Assembly (NCBI GenBank): GCA_013398175.1
Contig: VZRZ01002084.1
Coordinates: 108,794-172,793 of the forward strand
Source: Climacteris rufus
Lineage: Eukaryota; Chordata; Aves; Passeriformes; Climacteridae
Length of the DNA stretch: 64,000 nucleotides
Reading direction: 5' to 3'
Within the stretch, counting starts at the first letter, position 1. The number at the start of each line of letters is the position of its first letter. Under the pieces are notes generated by a model. That model was not told the origin of the DNA and did no database searches. It was given only the letters and a program-made list of their open reading frames with translations. Made by a program: the position numbers and the translations under genes. This document shows, piece by piece, positions 26,201 to 37,600 of this stretch.

Positions 26201-27461
26201 TTTCTGAAGAGAAAGAAGAACTCACTAACTGCCTTGTAAGATTTTTTCCACCCACACTGAACTGCTAAACTTGATGTTTGACAGATATTTTAGTAAAAGA
26301 GGGCAGCTAGTTTCTATCTGTTAATTGGAATTTCTATACAGTGGATGAAATTTTGCCCTCCTTTTTGAAGGTATACATTTGGAAAGTATAAGTAAAGTCG
26401 CCTGAGTGTCTGCTGTAAAAATGGAGTGAAAGCAGAGTGGATGATTTTCACAGGACTGTTTGGCCCATGGTAGCATAAAGTTGGAAACAAAAATTATTTT
26501 GGATAGTTTTATCTCATTTAAAAGCATTGGAGAGAAGGGAAGACAGAAACAGCTGACCCTATGTGCTAGCAGCAGGCCTGATTCCTTTGTATTGAGTCCT
26601 GCCAGTTGTGCTGGAAATCAATACATAATAGAGATCACATAATAATACAAATCACTGTAGTATTATATACTGAGGGGCTTCTCTTTTGAATTTAACCTAT
26701 AGTCCAGCTATAGTGGTTGACCAGTTTTTTGTTACTCCTTTTTGTGTGCTCATATTAGGGATGAATGTTGTAAGGTAGCCATCCTGCTTTAATTACTGAT
26801 CTGTCAATCTTTATTTTCAAGTTCATTCTTAAAAATCACTTTTGAAAAATCACTATTCTGTGGTGGATTTAACCAGAGTAGTTGGTAGTTGCCTCAGTGC
26901 TGAGAACCAGTGGATAGCCTGTGAATGCTAAAGAGCAGAAAAAATATCTTTTCCATGGAAAAGTCTATCCTAAAGACTGTTGAAATTAAAGATTTCAATA
27001 ATTTCCCACCTCTTAAAACATATTCTGATAATGTGGGCACTGATCTCCAGGGACAGCAGGTGAGCCCTGGCCTGCAAGAAGGATGGAATAAAGCTTTCTC
27101 AGAGTGTGCATTATGTTCACAGCCCAGGCCAAAGTGATGTGTCTCCCCCTGAGCACAGAGCTCCCCTGCTTTCTCCACCTCTGCACCAGGCACTGCAACT
27201 GCAGCTGGCCCTTGGGACATCCCTGAGTGCAGCAATGTGTTTTTCCACCCCTGCTTTAAGCTACGTATGTGTGTGGGCATTGAGACCATGCAGACATTCC
27301 CGCCTTGCTCCTGGCTGCTTTGGAGCACAGGTAGAAGAGACATGCAGCTGTTTGTGCCCATCCTCACAGTCAACTTCTTCAATTTAATCTGTTTACACCA
27401 TTATGTTGAAGTTTGATGTCCTCTGAAAAAAAAAAAAGAGGGTTTAGTAATGTCTCCTCCA

Positions 27462-27509
27462 CTTTCTCTCTCTCCTTCCCTTTTCCTCCCTCCCTCCCTC
27501 CCTCTTTTT
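27462..27509 (+). repeat. 48-base homopyrimidine tract with (TCCC)n
   Basis: The tract is uninterrupted pyrimidine. It opens with CTTTCTCTCTCTCC, contains about five tandem TCCC-type units at 27486-27504 and ends in T5. Long homopurine-homopyrimidine tracts of this kind can adopt triplex structure. Confidence 0.9.
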
Positions 27510-29883
27510 AAACAACTGTTTTCTTAGGAAAGATTCAGATAGATTGGGAGCCCTAGAACAGCTTATACAAGTCTAAGTGAGTGACTTCACTCCTTCATTT
27601 TCCCAAGGGAACAAACTGATAAAGGAATATGTTTCAGTGTTTTATTGCATTGGTCATTCGCATTAATGATGTGTTTTTCCTCTGCGTAAACCTAATGGTT
27701 CCCATGGTGCTTTTTCCTGGTGTTCTTGGCAAAAATTTCCTCCCTCTGCTGCTGTCCAAGTTGTGATCATACTTAGCTGTTGTGGTCTTCTCTAGGAAAT
27801 CATTATATCTGCTTTGTGCATGTGTAGTCTGAGGATGCATAGTGGAAACTTACAGGAAGAAAGAGGCAACAGAGATTTAAGACTTACTAGAACTAAAGTT
27901 TCCAAGATGTAATGCGACAGTACACAAGCATGTTGAAGCAGGACTAACTTTGTGACTGGAATAGAGTAAAAAGAAAACATGCAATGTGTATATTGTTCTG
28001 GTTCCAGCAGATAGCTCACAGACATAAACGCTGGGACCAAAAATAGTCAAGTCAAGCTCAGTGTTACTTTATATAGCCACCTACTGTGCACCTTTTCTTC
28101 CTCTGCCCTCGAATTGAAAGGCAGCAATTTGGCTTCCAGCCACGCTGTATTTTGTTGTGTTCCAAGTTTCCTGGGATACAACCATCACTTTTCAGTTGTT
28201 CACCGATGCTGTAGTTGTGAGTGCTGCAGCTCTTGCTGCAACGCTCTATTCATGCAGGTGCCAGCTCTGTAAGTGCACATGTGTACTTTGTCCACCTGCC
28301 TTTGGCCACTAAACCCATATACATAGAGCAATCAGTTTGCTCAGCTTCATTCTAGCCTCACTGCATTCCTCCTGAAAATTTGTCATGTGACAGAAAAGAA
28401 GAACAAATTATTTCCAGCAGGGAACAAGGAATGTAATTTTAAAAAAAGATCATGCTCATGGAGAGTCAGTTATTCTGAGACTCTGGCTTATCTTTCCCTT
28501 CTACATATGGATTTAGAAAATAATTAAAATCATCCTCATAGAGAACCTTTTTACAACATGGTTTCACCCAGTGATATGAGGCAGCATTGAAAAACATTAG
28601 TCACACATCTAGTGAAAAAAAAGGCATGGACTGTTATTTCTGTCTGAAGAAACACATACTTTGAATTGTTTAAGTGTTTGGGAAAATTTTTACTTCTGCC
28701 CAAGTTTATAAAATTGAATTATGTTTAATCAGACTGGTTTTAATTTTAAGTAATATTGCTTAAAAAGATGAAGCAATAGTCATTGAGAAAGCAATTCTAA
28801 CAAGAGCTTCTAGCCTTGGGAGACTTTCTTACTGGTTAGTGTTTGCTCTATAATTATTTAGCATATACCAAGTTTCATTTGAAAAACACTTTGTACCTTC
28901 TCTAATTGTTTTAAGAAGAAAACTTGCAGTTTTGAGATCCATCCTGCTCTATCAAGCAAAATAAAGCCAAAGCTATGCTCTTGTCTGTTATCTGGTTTCA
29001 CATTTGAAGTGATTTTTTTTAGCCATTTTGAATACAAATGCAAGTTTAATAGGCTGAGGAATGGGAAATCCATATGGTTCTTCAGCAGTCCTATAAATAC
29101 TGATATACTCTGAATAGCATGTCTGTTCCCATGTCTGAAAGAGAAAGATAGAGAAATATCATTTTATTGCTCGAGTATTTTCTTTTTCTGGTTTCTATTT
29201 TCCTGATTTAAATCAATATTTCAGGGCTAATGGATGAGGATGTCTGCTGTTGCTGCCTAAAATGCTGACCTTGACAATCAATATATTCAGGTTGCAGCAT
29301 TTTTGATGTCCATTACTATGATAATACTTCAGAATTTACTGCCTGCAAAATGTCTGGGTTATTGGGTTAGAGTTCCCCTGCAACCTTATCTTTCCCACTT
29401 TCTCTCTTTTTACAGTCTGTAACTGCTGGGGGCTCTGAACCCTCGAGGACAACTCTGCTAAGAAATTGTTTCATTAGGACTAGATGAATGATGGTGTGTG
29501 TTTTGTGTTCTAATTTGTTGATCATTTCAGAGATACAGAGGGACACGCAAGCTGTTCTTAATAATATGTTTCACTTCAACTCAAAGTGCTTTGTTTATAT
29601 ATTTTAAAATATTTTCAGGCAGATATTGAGGATTTCTAATACCAGTGAGGTAAAGATTGCCTCATTTATACATAGTGAAGAAACAGGAGACCTTTTTGTG
29701 GAAAACACTGAAACATTTAATTTTTTCATTGTGGTCTGTAACTGAAGTGAATCATTTGATTGTATCTAAATGAGTACAATGTCAGCAATTGAACTTTTTT
29801 CTCTGAAAATTATTTAATTTAAGAAATATCTACTAGTCCTGGATTTTAACCTTAGCTATTTCTAAGTGCTTTTAAAATGGCAA

Positions 29884-29910
29884 CTTTCTCCTTTCTCCTT
29901 TCTCCTCTTT
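29884..29910 (+). repeat. (CTTTCTC)3 minisatellite-like tract
   Basis: Three perfect 7-base units are followed by CTCTTT, and soon after by T-rich sequence up to 29931. All bases from 29884 to 29910 are pyrimidines. Confidence 0.9.
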
Positions 29911-30344
29911 GGTTTTTTTTTTTGTTTTTTTCTGTCCTATAAACTACCTGGTCTGTGGGGTTTTCCTGCTCTGGCTGTAACAGAATAGGGTCAGACACCA
30001 TCATCCCAGCCAGCACTGGTGCTTTCTCTCTGTTGCACATCAGTTGGTTGCTGGACTTCTCTATCAGATTACCCAGATGCAGGGAAGACCTTGACCTTGA
30101 CATCAGATTGATCTTTGTGACCACAAAGTCTTTCAACAGATCTGAGAGATCATTGACCTTAGTCCAGAGCTTCAGTAAAGCCTGTCAGTCTCTGCAGAGC
30201 GTAAGGGTAGATAGACCATTATAAACGACGGCTTCTATTCATTGGGCAGTCTTATATAGAGGAATCAAATCTTACTAGAGAAAACTAGGTCTGTCTTGCA
30301 GCTTTAGAACCTGGTTGTGGGTCTCTGGCCCACAAGCTGCCAAT

Positions 30345-30348
30345 CAAC
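30345..30348. repeat. possible left target-site duplication (CAAC)
   Basis: CAAC immediately before the proposed LTR start. The same four bases follow the proposed LTR end at 30754-30757. A 4-base match is weak support alone. Confidence 0.4.
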
Positions 30349-30528
30349 TGGTACTGGTTCTAAGGGAGGCAGAGTTCAGCAGCCCTGCCAGTGCTGTGCC
30401 TCAGTTGATACCACAGCGGTGTTTTTGCTCCTGCTGAGCAGCACTGTCCCTCTAACATTCTCCCCCATCAAGGGGCAGGGAGTGGGCAAGACCTCGGGAG
30501 GGAAAACAAGCAGGCCTGCTGCCCTGAA

Positions 30529-30562
30529 GGAATATTCCATACCAAAGGGATATTCCATACCA
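30529..30562 (+). promoter_or_regulatory. duplicated LTR upstream element
   Basis: Two near-identical copies of a GGA(A)TATTCCATACCA element start at 30529 and 30548, with a 19-base period. They sit directly upstream of the CRE and TATA box of the LTR. Confidence 0.6.
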
Positions 30563-30564
30563 TA

Positions 30565-30572
30565 TGACGTCA
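30565..30572 (+). promoter_or_regulatory. CRE (TGACGTCA) in LTR promoter
   Basis: A perfect palindromic cAMP-response element, 7 bases upstream of the TATA box. In LTR promoters such a site is normally bound by CREB/ATF factors. Activity here is inferred. Confidence 0.7.
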
Positions 30573-30579
30573 GCTCAGA

Positions 30580-30586
30580 TATAAAA
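30580..30586 (+). promoter_or_regulatory. TATA box of LTR (TATAAAA)
   Basis: A consensus TATA box followed by GCCGAGAGAGAGAGG. The transcription start expected about 25-30 bases downstream falls at or just inside the assembly gap. Confidence 0.7.
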
Positions 30587-30605
30587 GCCGAGAGAGAGAG
30601 GAGGA

Positions 30606-30730
30606 NNNNNNNNNNNNNNNNNNNNNNNNNNNNNNNNNNNNNNNNNNNNNNNNNNNNNNNNNNNNNNNNNNNNNNNNNNNNNNNNNNNNNNNNNNNNNNN
30701 NNNNNNNNNNNNNNNNNNNNNNNNNNNNNN
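30606..30730. other. assembly gap (125 N)
   Basis: The sequence is unknown. The gap starts right after a purine-only run (GAGAGAGAGAGGAGGA) inside the LTR, so it probably hides the LTR's R/U5-like part and a difficult purine-rich tract. Confidence 1.
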
Positions 30731-30757
30731 CTAGCCAGAGTCAAACCATCACACAAC

Positions 30758-31134
30758 TGAAACCTGTCACAAAGGTTTGCAAAGACTGGCCATAATTTAG
30801 TAAAGAATGACAGCTATTGTACATGACTGCACTGCCTTCATATCTGTCCAAATCTGCATTTTTTGTAAACTGAAAGGAGTCTGTGCTTAGCAGAATAAAT
30901 GCTTTGTCTTATGGGCTACTGAAGACAATTGTATTGACATTATTTGTTTGGGGTTTTTTTTCCCCAGAAGGAGCAAAGTTCTCTAAAAATGAGACTTCTA
31001 AAAGTATTATTCATATGTACTAGTATCAGTTGAAAAGTTTATTCCTCAGTCCTGTGATCACCAATATCTTTGCACACATATGGCACTGTTTAAAGGCTTT
31101 TCAAATGCTTCTTGTAACACTGAATAAGCAAAGT
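30758..31134. other. unannotated sequence
   Basis: AT-rich single-copy sequence after the LTR. No retroviral primer-binding site or gag-like frame follows the LTR end. Confidence 0.5.
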
Positions 31135-31200
31135 CTGGCCTGAAGCCCTTCAAGGTAATTGAGAGCTTTTCCATTGACTTCAATGGGCTTTGGCTTAGGA
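31135..31200. repeat. possible ancient palindromic repeat fragment
   Basis: The arm CCATTGACTTCAATGGGCTT (31171-31190) pairs imperfectly with an upstream arm containing GAAGCCCTTCAAGGTAATTG. The CATTGACTTCAATGGG core is one I associate with very old amniote interspersed repeats. The family name is not asserted. Confidence 0.4.
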
Positions 31201-33942
31201 CATTAGTGAATTTAGTCTCTCAAAACCACTTGGACTATTGTTATCCTCATATACTAGTAGAAAACAGACAAAAAAGTGAAATGACATGCTATCAGTCACA
31301 CAAGTTGGCAAAGACAGTATAAGAACTCAGTGCTTTTGCTACCAGTACAGTTATTCAACCATCTCTCCAAGAAAAAACCCAAACCACACCAAACACCCAG
31401 AAAAACGGAAGAAAAGCAGATTTTTTTATGCTGATGAAATAGCCCTGTGAATGGCTTGAGACTAAAGAGACAAGCTTTCATTACAGACAGGCTGTCCTAG
31501 CTAAAGGTATCTCAGGTATGCCCTGAGCTGCCTGGGGTTTCTGGCCTTGCTGGGGATGTCACAGAGGATGCAGCACTGTGATCCTCCCTCCCATGGCCTG
31601 CGCTGGAGTTTCTTGGTGCTGACGTGGATCATGCTGGGCACGTGAGTCACGCTCAGCAGCTGCTGTTCTGTGCTCTGAAGGTGCCCAGACCGAACAGAGA
31701 AACAGCTAGACTCCAGGAAAATATTTGTTAGATGATGCATTCAGGGAAAACAAATATTGACACAGGAGTAGCCCACACTCCTGCTTCTGTCCGCTATGGC
31801 TCACCTTTGCCCGGGGCTAGTGCAGGTGCTCCCGTACTGCACACTCCTGTAATGTCCCTGTTTTGGCTTCACAGTCTCTTCTCATCAGAAGAAATCTTTC
31901 AGTGCAAAGGAGCACCAGGGTGCAGGCAGTGTCTCGGGCAGGAGACCTTTTGGGAGCCAGCAGCCTCCACTGCAGTGCTGCTGCCTTCCTCTTGTGGGAT
32001 GGAGGACAGATCCTTCTCAGAGCCACCCTTCACCAGGAGACCTCTTCAGAGCTTGTTTCTTGTGCTGTACTTGTGATAATCCTAGCAGCATTTATTGTAA
32101 TTTGTCTGATAATTCATAATCTGTACTTTTTTTTTTTCTGTCCTTTTTTTTCTCCAAAGGCTTTATTTTTTAGTTTCTGCTTTTTTAGCCTGGCGGGGGG
32201 GGGAACCTATTGAACAGTGCCTGGGTAGAGCTGTTAGCTTTGAGTCCCCTGCAATACATGAGGATGCTATTCCCTTTTGAAATGGATGTGTTTATTGCCT
32301 GTTTTTGTTTGCTTTGTATAACTGAAGAGTATGTGTCCAACTGCATGATTTTTCTTAAACAGGGCTGAGCAAATACCACAATGAGAAGTCTTTTGTATCT
32401 CCTCCAAGCCCAAGTGGTCACATACACAATGAATACTTTGCAATCTGGAAAGAAGAAAAAGATGGTTTCTTGTAACAGCACTTCTGCAGGTTACTCCAGG
32501 ACTCATTCTTAGGTGTTCTCTGAGCTAGGGAAAGATTTCTAGGTGATTCCTAGCTTTTTCTGTGCTGATAGAGACATCCCTGCCAGCACTGGCTGTATGA
32601 ATGAGTCAGGTATGTCAAAGGAGAAGAGAAAGCATATACAGCCAAAGGCTAGAAAACCCTGGAGCTTATTCACCTTGACCTTCATACTTATTTGATTTGA
32701 GGCCATCTCATCACTGTATTGAATGTGATTTACATGGGTCATTAATTAATAAGCCAAAATTATATTAAGAAACCATGAGTGCATGGTTAACTAATAGGTC
32801 TGTCAAGTTCTTACTGAAGTCTTCAGGGACAATGCCCAAAGGGCAGAACTTAGATTAAGTCCATTCGTATCAACTGCCATTACCTAAAAGGTATGACTTA
32901 ACTGATGAGTGGTAATTGGTTATGAGCCATTATGACTGTGTCCTAAATTTGGCAAAGAAAAAGAAGCTCTGAATTCTGCTGACCTGGAAGGCCTTGGTAA
33001 ATACTGTCAAGGACTTCAGGGCACAATCTTCAGCTTCACCTGATATTTTGTGTGTATCTGACTTGCAATGTTGAGAAAGCTCTGTAAGGCAAGAGACTTC
33101 ACTTAAAGATCGTAGGAAGAAAAGTTTAATGTGTGCTTGTGCAGGAACATAACAGATGCTGAGATCTGAACAAAAAAATTCTAGATAGCAACAACCAGAT
33201 ATAAAACTAACACAAGGTCTGTAGGCCAACTGACTAGCCAAGGATATCAGTGTTTTCATCAGTAGTCTTTTATTTCCTGATCACTGTTGCAGATTCAATC
33301 GAAATCACAGGCAAACCCTGAATGACAGTCCCATTTCTGCAAATAGAGAGTAGTAATTGGAAACTGTTCTCCTGGAAAACCATTTAAATCCTAGTGAATC
33401 AAATAAATATTTTTACTTTTTTGAAGTGCTTTGCCTGGACTAGAGAATGAATGCCCTCTCTCTCTCTGAATGCCTGTCATTTAAAAGGGTGATGACTACA
33501 GACTGTGCTTTTAGAGTATCTTTGTATAGATCACTGCAGAACAAGATTTAGAGCAGATCCACTGAGTGGATAGTCACTTTAGTGAACACATGAGATAGAG
33601 ATATCACTTAAAATATTGTTGATTACATCCTTTTCACTGTCTCCACATTTATGTATTTTTGAATACTTGTAGAAAAATAGAGACGTTTGGCCATCAATAT
33701 TTTTTATTCTCTTTACATATCTGTAACCATTGTCATAAATGTATCCAGTCACAGTGTTCTCTCAGGTGATGTTTTCCATCTAGTTGCTTGAAGTATTAGG
33801 AAATATGGGTGCCAAACCTGTATCTTAGTCTAAAGACAGTCTTTTGCCACAGCTGCCTTCACAGATGTGAAATTGGACATGCATGGGAATTTTCCCAGTT
33901 TACATTGTCCCAAAAGTAATTTTTCCTGGTACTATCAAATTA
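31201..33942. other. unannotated single-copy sequence
   Basis: No gene or mobile element was recognised. A GC-richer patch lies at 31530-32040 with overlapping frames on both strands. A 9-base G run is at 32195-32203. The rest is AT-rich. Confidence 0.5.
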
Positions 33943-33959
33943 AACAACAACAACAACAA
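33943..33959 (+). repeat. (AAC)n microsatellite
   Basis: About five AAC units, about 25 bases before the 3' end of the adjacent minus-strand CR1 copy. Confidence 0.85.
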
Positions 33960-33984
33960 GCAATCCAAATCCACACTTTCAACT

Positions 33985-34600
33985 GAACCAGTTTGCTCAA
34001 AGCTCCATCTAACCTGGCCTTGTAGACTTCCAGTGGTGGGGCAGCCACAATTTATCTGGGCAACTTGTTCCTGTGTCTCACCTTCCTCATTGTAAAACAT
34101 TTCTCCCTTATATCTAATCTAAATCTACCCCATTTCAGTTTATCACTGTTATCTTTTGTGCTGTCACTACAGGCCTTAGTAAAAAGTGTCTCTCCATATT
34201 TTTTATAAAAGCTCCTTTAGGAATTTAAAGGGTGCTACGAGGTCTCCCCAGAGCCTTCTCTTCTTCAGGTTGAACAACCCCAAGTGTCTCAGCCTGTCCT
34301 CATAGGAGAGGTGTTCCAGCCCTCTGAGCATGTATGTGGCCCTCCTCTGGACTCCCTCCAGCAGATCCATGTCCTTCCATTATCAGGGACCCCAGAACTG
34401 GAAGCACAACTCCAGGTGGGGTGTCACAAAAGCAGAGTAAATGTGCAATCACCTCCCCTGACCTGCTGGCCATGCTGCTTTTGATGCAGTCCAGGACATT
34501 TTTGGCTTCCTGGACTGCAACTACACATTGCTGCCTGATGTTGAGCTTTTCATCAACCAACACCCCATGTCCTTCTTCTCTGGGCTGCTCTCAATCCATT
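33985..34600 (-). mobile_element. 5'-truncated CR1 LINE, minus strand
   Basis: Read on the minus strand, the right part encodes a worn CR1 reverse transcriptase C-terminal region. Conceptual residues resembling the family's QQCxxAxxxAxxxLxCIKxSxASRSxEVI block lie between about 34530 and 34420. The 3' region follows, with landmarks such as GAACACCTCTCCTATGAGGA and GGCCAGGTTAGATGGAGC on the minus strand. Several frameshifts and stops make it a dead copy. Confidence 0.88.
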
Positions 34601-37600
34601 TCAGTAGTAAAAAAAATTGGAGAAGATATAGAAAGCAACATGAATAATTTCCAGCAGTTGCACTATAAACTGAGCAGACTTAAGTATTTTTGAGTCAGTA
34701 AGATTAGCTAAGTTGAAATATTCATCTCCTCTTACTTTGATTTACCACCACTCACGTTACAGAATGAATTGCATTTGCTCTGTAAGCATCATTTTGTTGG
34801 ATGGGGCAAATACATCTTAACACTGACACAGTAATTGCTCAAAAGGCATTATACTGCTTGCTTGTTTTTTTTCTTTTTTTTTTTAAAGTGCCTACAGATG
34901 TCATTTAACACTTCACAGTACTAGATGTTATGAACACAAAATAAATATCAATCTTCCTCTCAATGACCTGGTGATCTCAACATGTAGTGAGAGATGAAAG
35001 GCAATGAGAGGCACAGAAAAGGAGAAGAGACAGATGAAACAGTGCATTCAGTAAGTAGGTTACTATTACAACTGCATTGTTCAGGCTTATCAGAGGGAAG
35101 AGGAAGAAGCAAAAGGGCTGGCACAGTCCCCCCATTAACTCTGCTTAGAGCTACTTGTAAGCCAATCCCATGAGAGAGGAGACACTGCAGTGTAGTTTAT
35201 CTGCCCCTCAGCAGCTCAACCATGCCCGACTCTGAACCAGTTTCATACACTTTTGCAGTAAGAAATATTGCATCCATTGTCTCTGACCAAAGTCTAGATG
35301 TTGTATGGGCCTAAGTGAGACCATGTATAACAAAACAGGATTTTTCTGTAGCTAATGCTGTTTTTTCTTTGGGAGAAGTAAAGGAGAACTTGTAATGTGA
35401 ATGATTTCATCTGTGTTTTTAATGCCTTGTGAAGCAGTCCTCCTGAAGAGTCTGACTTCCATACTGAGCTGATGAAGGTTCCTTTTTGCAGAAACCCAAC
35501 ATGCCATAGGTTGTGAGTTCTTTGTTACAAAAGGAGTTAAGAAATCCCATGGCTTTGCCACCCTTCTCTAGATCTTGATTGGAAAAACTGATATTGTTAT
35601 AGCTAATTTCTGAGGTGAAAAAAATCAAAATGAAGGTACATGTGGTATGTTAAGAGATGTCCAAATTAGTTCTAAATATGGTGGTTCTCGAGCAAGGACT
35701 CCCAGAACTCTGGAGCCCTCTCCATGCCTTACCCATGCCTTACCCATTAAAGAATGAGTCTTTAATATTGGTTATATTTTCCAACGGAGTACTAGAGAAC
35801 AGCAAGGTTTAGTGATTTGGTTTTGTGGGCTCTGCAGCTTATGGGAGAAATTTATATTAGCTCAAGAGAGCTCTGTGGCTGACAGCCACAATTTTGACAC
35901 CTAAGACTTGAAAACACTTTAAAATTACTCGTATCTCTCTTTCACAGTGAATACAGGCTATTGCCTGAATATGTGAATGGTTTATTTAGCTGTGTGGTGA
36001 ATGTGTCTAACTCTATAAAATGCTTAATGCATCTACAGTTCTAAATCTTGATTACCAAAGCAAAGATACTGGAATGATATGTTTCTAGTACACAGTAAAG
36101 TCTGATTCACCTTGATGCTCCTGGCTGAATAAAATCCAGTCTTCCTTTAATAGATGCTTTCCCTAGCACAGCCATCAGAGAAGAGTAATGCATTGCTGAG
36201 GATTTTCACTGGTAGATACATTCTGTAGTAATTGCACAGCTATCAAGACAGATAATTGCTGGTTTCTAGATGTTACCACTTCGGTCAGGGCCACTTGCTG
36301 TTTAAATTTAATCCTCCTCTGAACCTTCCTTTGCATTAATTAAAAACTATGAAAGTAGTTTCTACATTTAGCTGCACAGAAGAAAGACAAAGAAGAGCTG
36401 TTTTAAAAACCTGTTTGATTCTGTGCACCATGATAGCGTAGTGAGGGCACCGACCTAACAAAGCGTACTCAGGTACTAAAGGAGACAGCAGACCTGAGAT
36501 TGCTGTACTTTTAATGCGATTCACAAATGACAAGCATAGGAAGCAAACAAAAGCACTCTTCATCGTTCCAGCAGCGTAACCCTGGCCAGAACAGACAGGT
36601 TTTCAGCCTTTACCTCCATGGTGTGTCTCCGGAAAAAGCAAACTGAGAGGCATTCTGCAAAGCCATGCGGAGGAAGCGTTGCCGGTTCATTGTGCTTCCT
36701 CACACCCTGAAGGTGCTCTGTGTGTGAGCATTTGCAAGAATAGAGCCTATGTTAATGACTTACTCACTAACCTCAAAGCCAAATCCACATGCTATTAACC
36801 ACCGCTATTACCTTGCTTTTGTGCACTGTGCTATTGCCTGAACAAACCCCCTCATTGCAGAAAATGTCAGCTACAAGTATTATATCAAGATCCAAACTGT
36901 GGAAAGTCAGGTTATACATTTATCAGAAAGCCATTAGGAAAAAACGTGTAGGTACTGAAATCCAGATAAAAATAATATATAAATGTATCCACAAGCCAAA
37001 AATATAATGTTCTATTATGATGAAAGATGCTTGGAAGACATTAAGAATAACAAAGCACATTCTTTCCTACCATAAAAAGCTTTGCTCAGCACAGGAGGGC
37101 TTCAGGACTGCTGGAAAATATGAGAAGGGTAAACACAGAACAATGATATCACCCAGACATTTTGAAATGAGGATTTTATTTTTCAGACTGTATGTAATTG
37201 GGCTGCGTATTTGGTTTGTTTGACTACTGTAAAGCTAACATATCTGTATGGTTGGTGAATAATCAGGTACTTGTGTATCTTCCAGTGATTTTCTTGTGCT
37301 TTTTAATTTTCTTTTGTTGTTCCCTCATCTCTTTTTTGCATTGGCTTTGATAGTTCCCCATATACACTGCTTCTTTACCCCACTGTTAGCCCTGAAAGGA
37401 ATTGACAGGTCCCCTATCTGGCTTGTTAATCTCTTGAAGCTTGCTGCATCCTGCATTTGGCGTGTTTCTGATTATGCTAGCAGCACAGACATTTGAGCTC
37501 ACAGCTGCTGTAGTGCTGCCAGATCAATACACTCTCAAAGCACAGCGAGCCTTTTGTGTAGGTTCAGAAATCAAATTTCTCTTGTCTGTAGGGTAATCTG

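Larger units (their letters stand above)
21901..30344. other. unannotated single-copy sequence
   Basis: No gene or mobile element was recognised over about 8.4 kb. The longest frame (26894-27382, minus, 162 codons) shows no domain. Simple repeats are listed separately. A strong acceptor-like pyrimidine tract ends in TTTTTACAG at about 29414, but no matching donor was found. Confidence 0.55.
30349..30753 (+). mobile_element. solo-type endogenous retrovirus LTR, interrupted by assembly gap
   Basis: The proposed LTR runs from TGGTACTGG to ATCACA, flanked by CAAC repeats. It includes 125 unsequenced bases. The visible left part has a CTCCTGCTGAGCAG block and a duplicated GATATTCCATACCA element. 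A CRE and a TATA box follow, a promoter layout I know from avian ERV-L-like LTRs. The post-gap tail (GCCAGAGTCAAACCATCACA) fits an LTR 3' end. No retroviral coding sequence adjoins it, so it is a solo LTR. The plus orientation follows from the promoter. Confidence 0.65.

Noticed and set aside
26894..27382. 162-codon minus-strand open frame
   Set aside because: Overlapped by several frames on the other strand, with no domain, no splice or promoter context, and composition like a chance frame.
29385..29414. Strong splice-acceptor-like tract ending in TTTTTACAG
   Set aside because: No convincing donor follows; the next frame ends after about 23 codons.
30317..30760. Open frames on both strands spanning the N gap
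   Set aside because: They exist only because N bases contain no stops. The sequence is an LTR.
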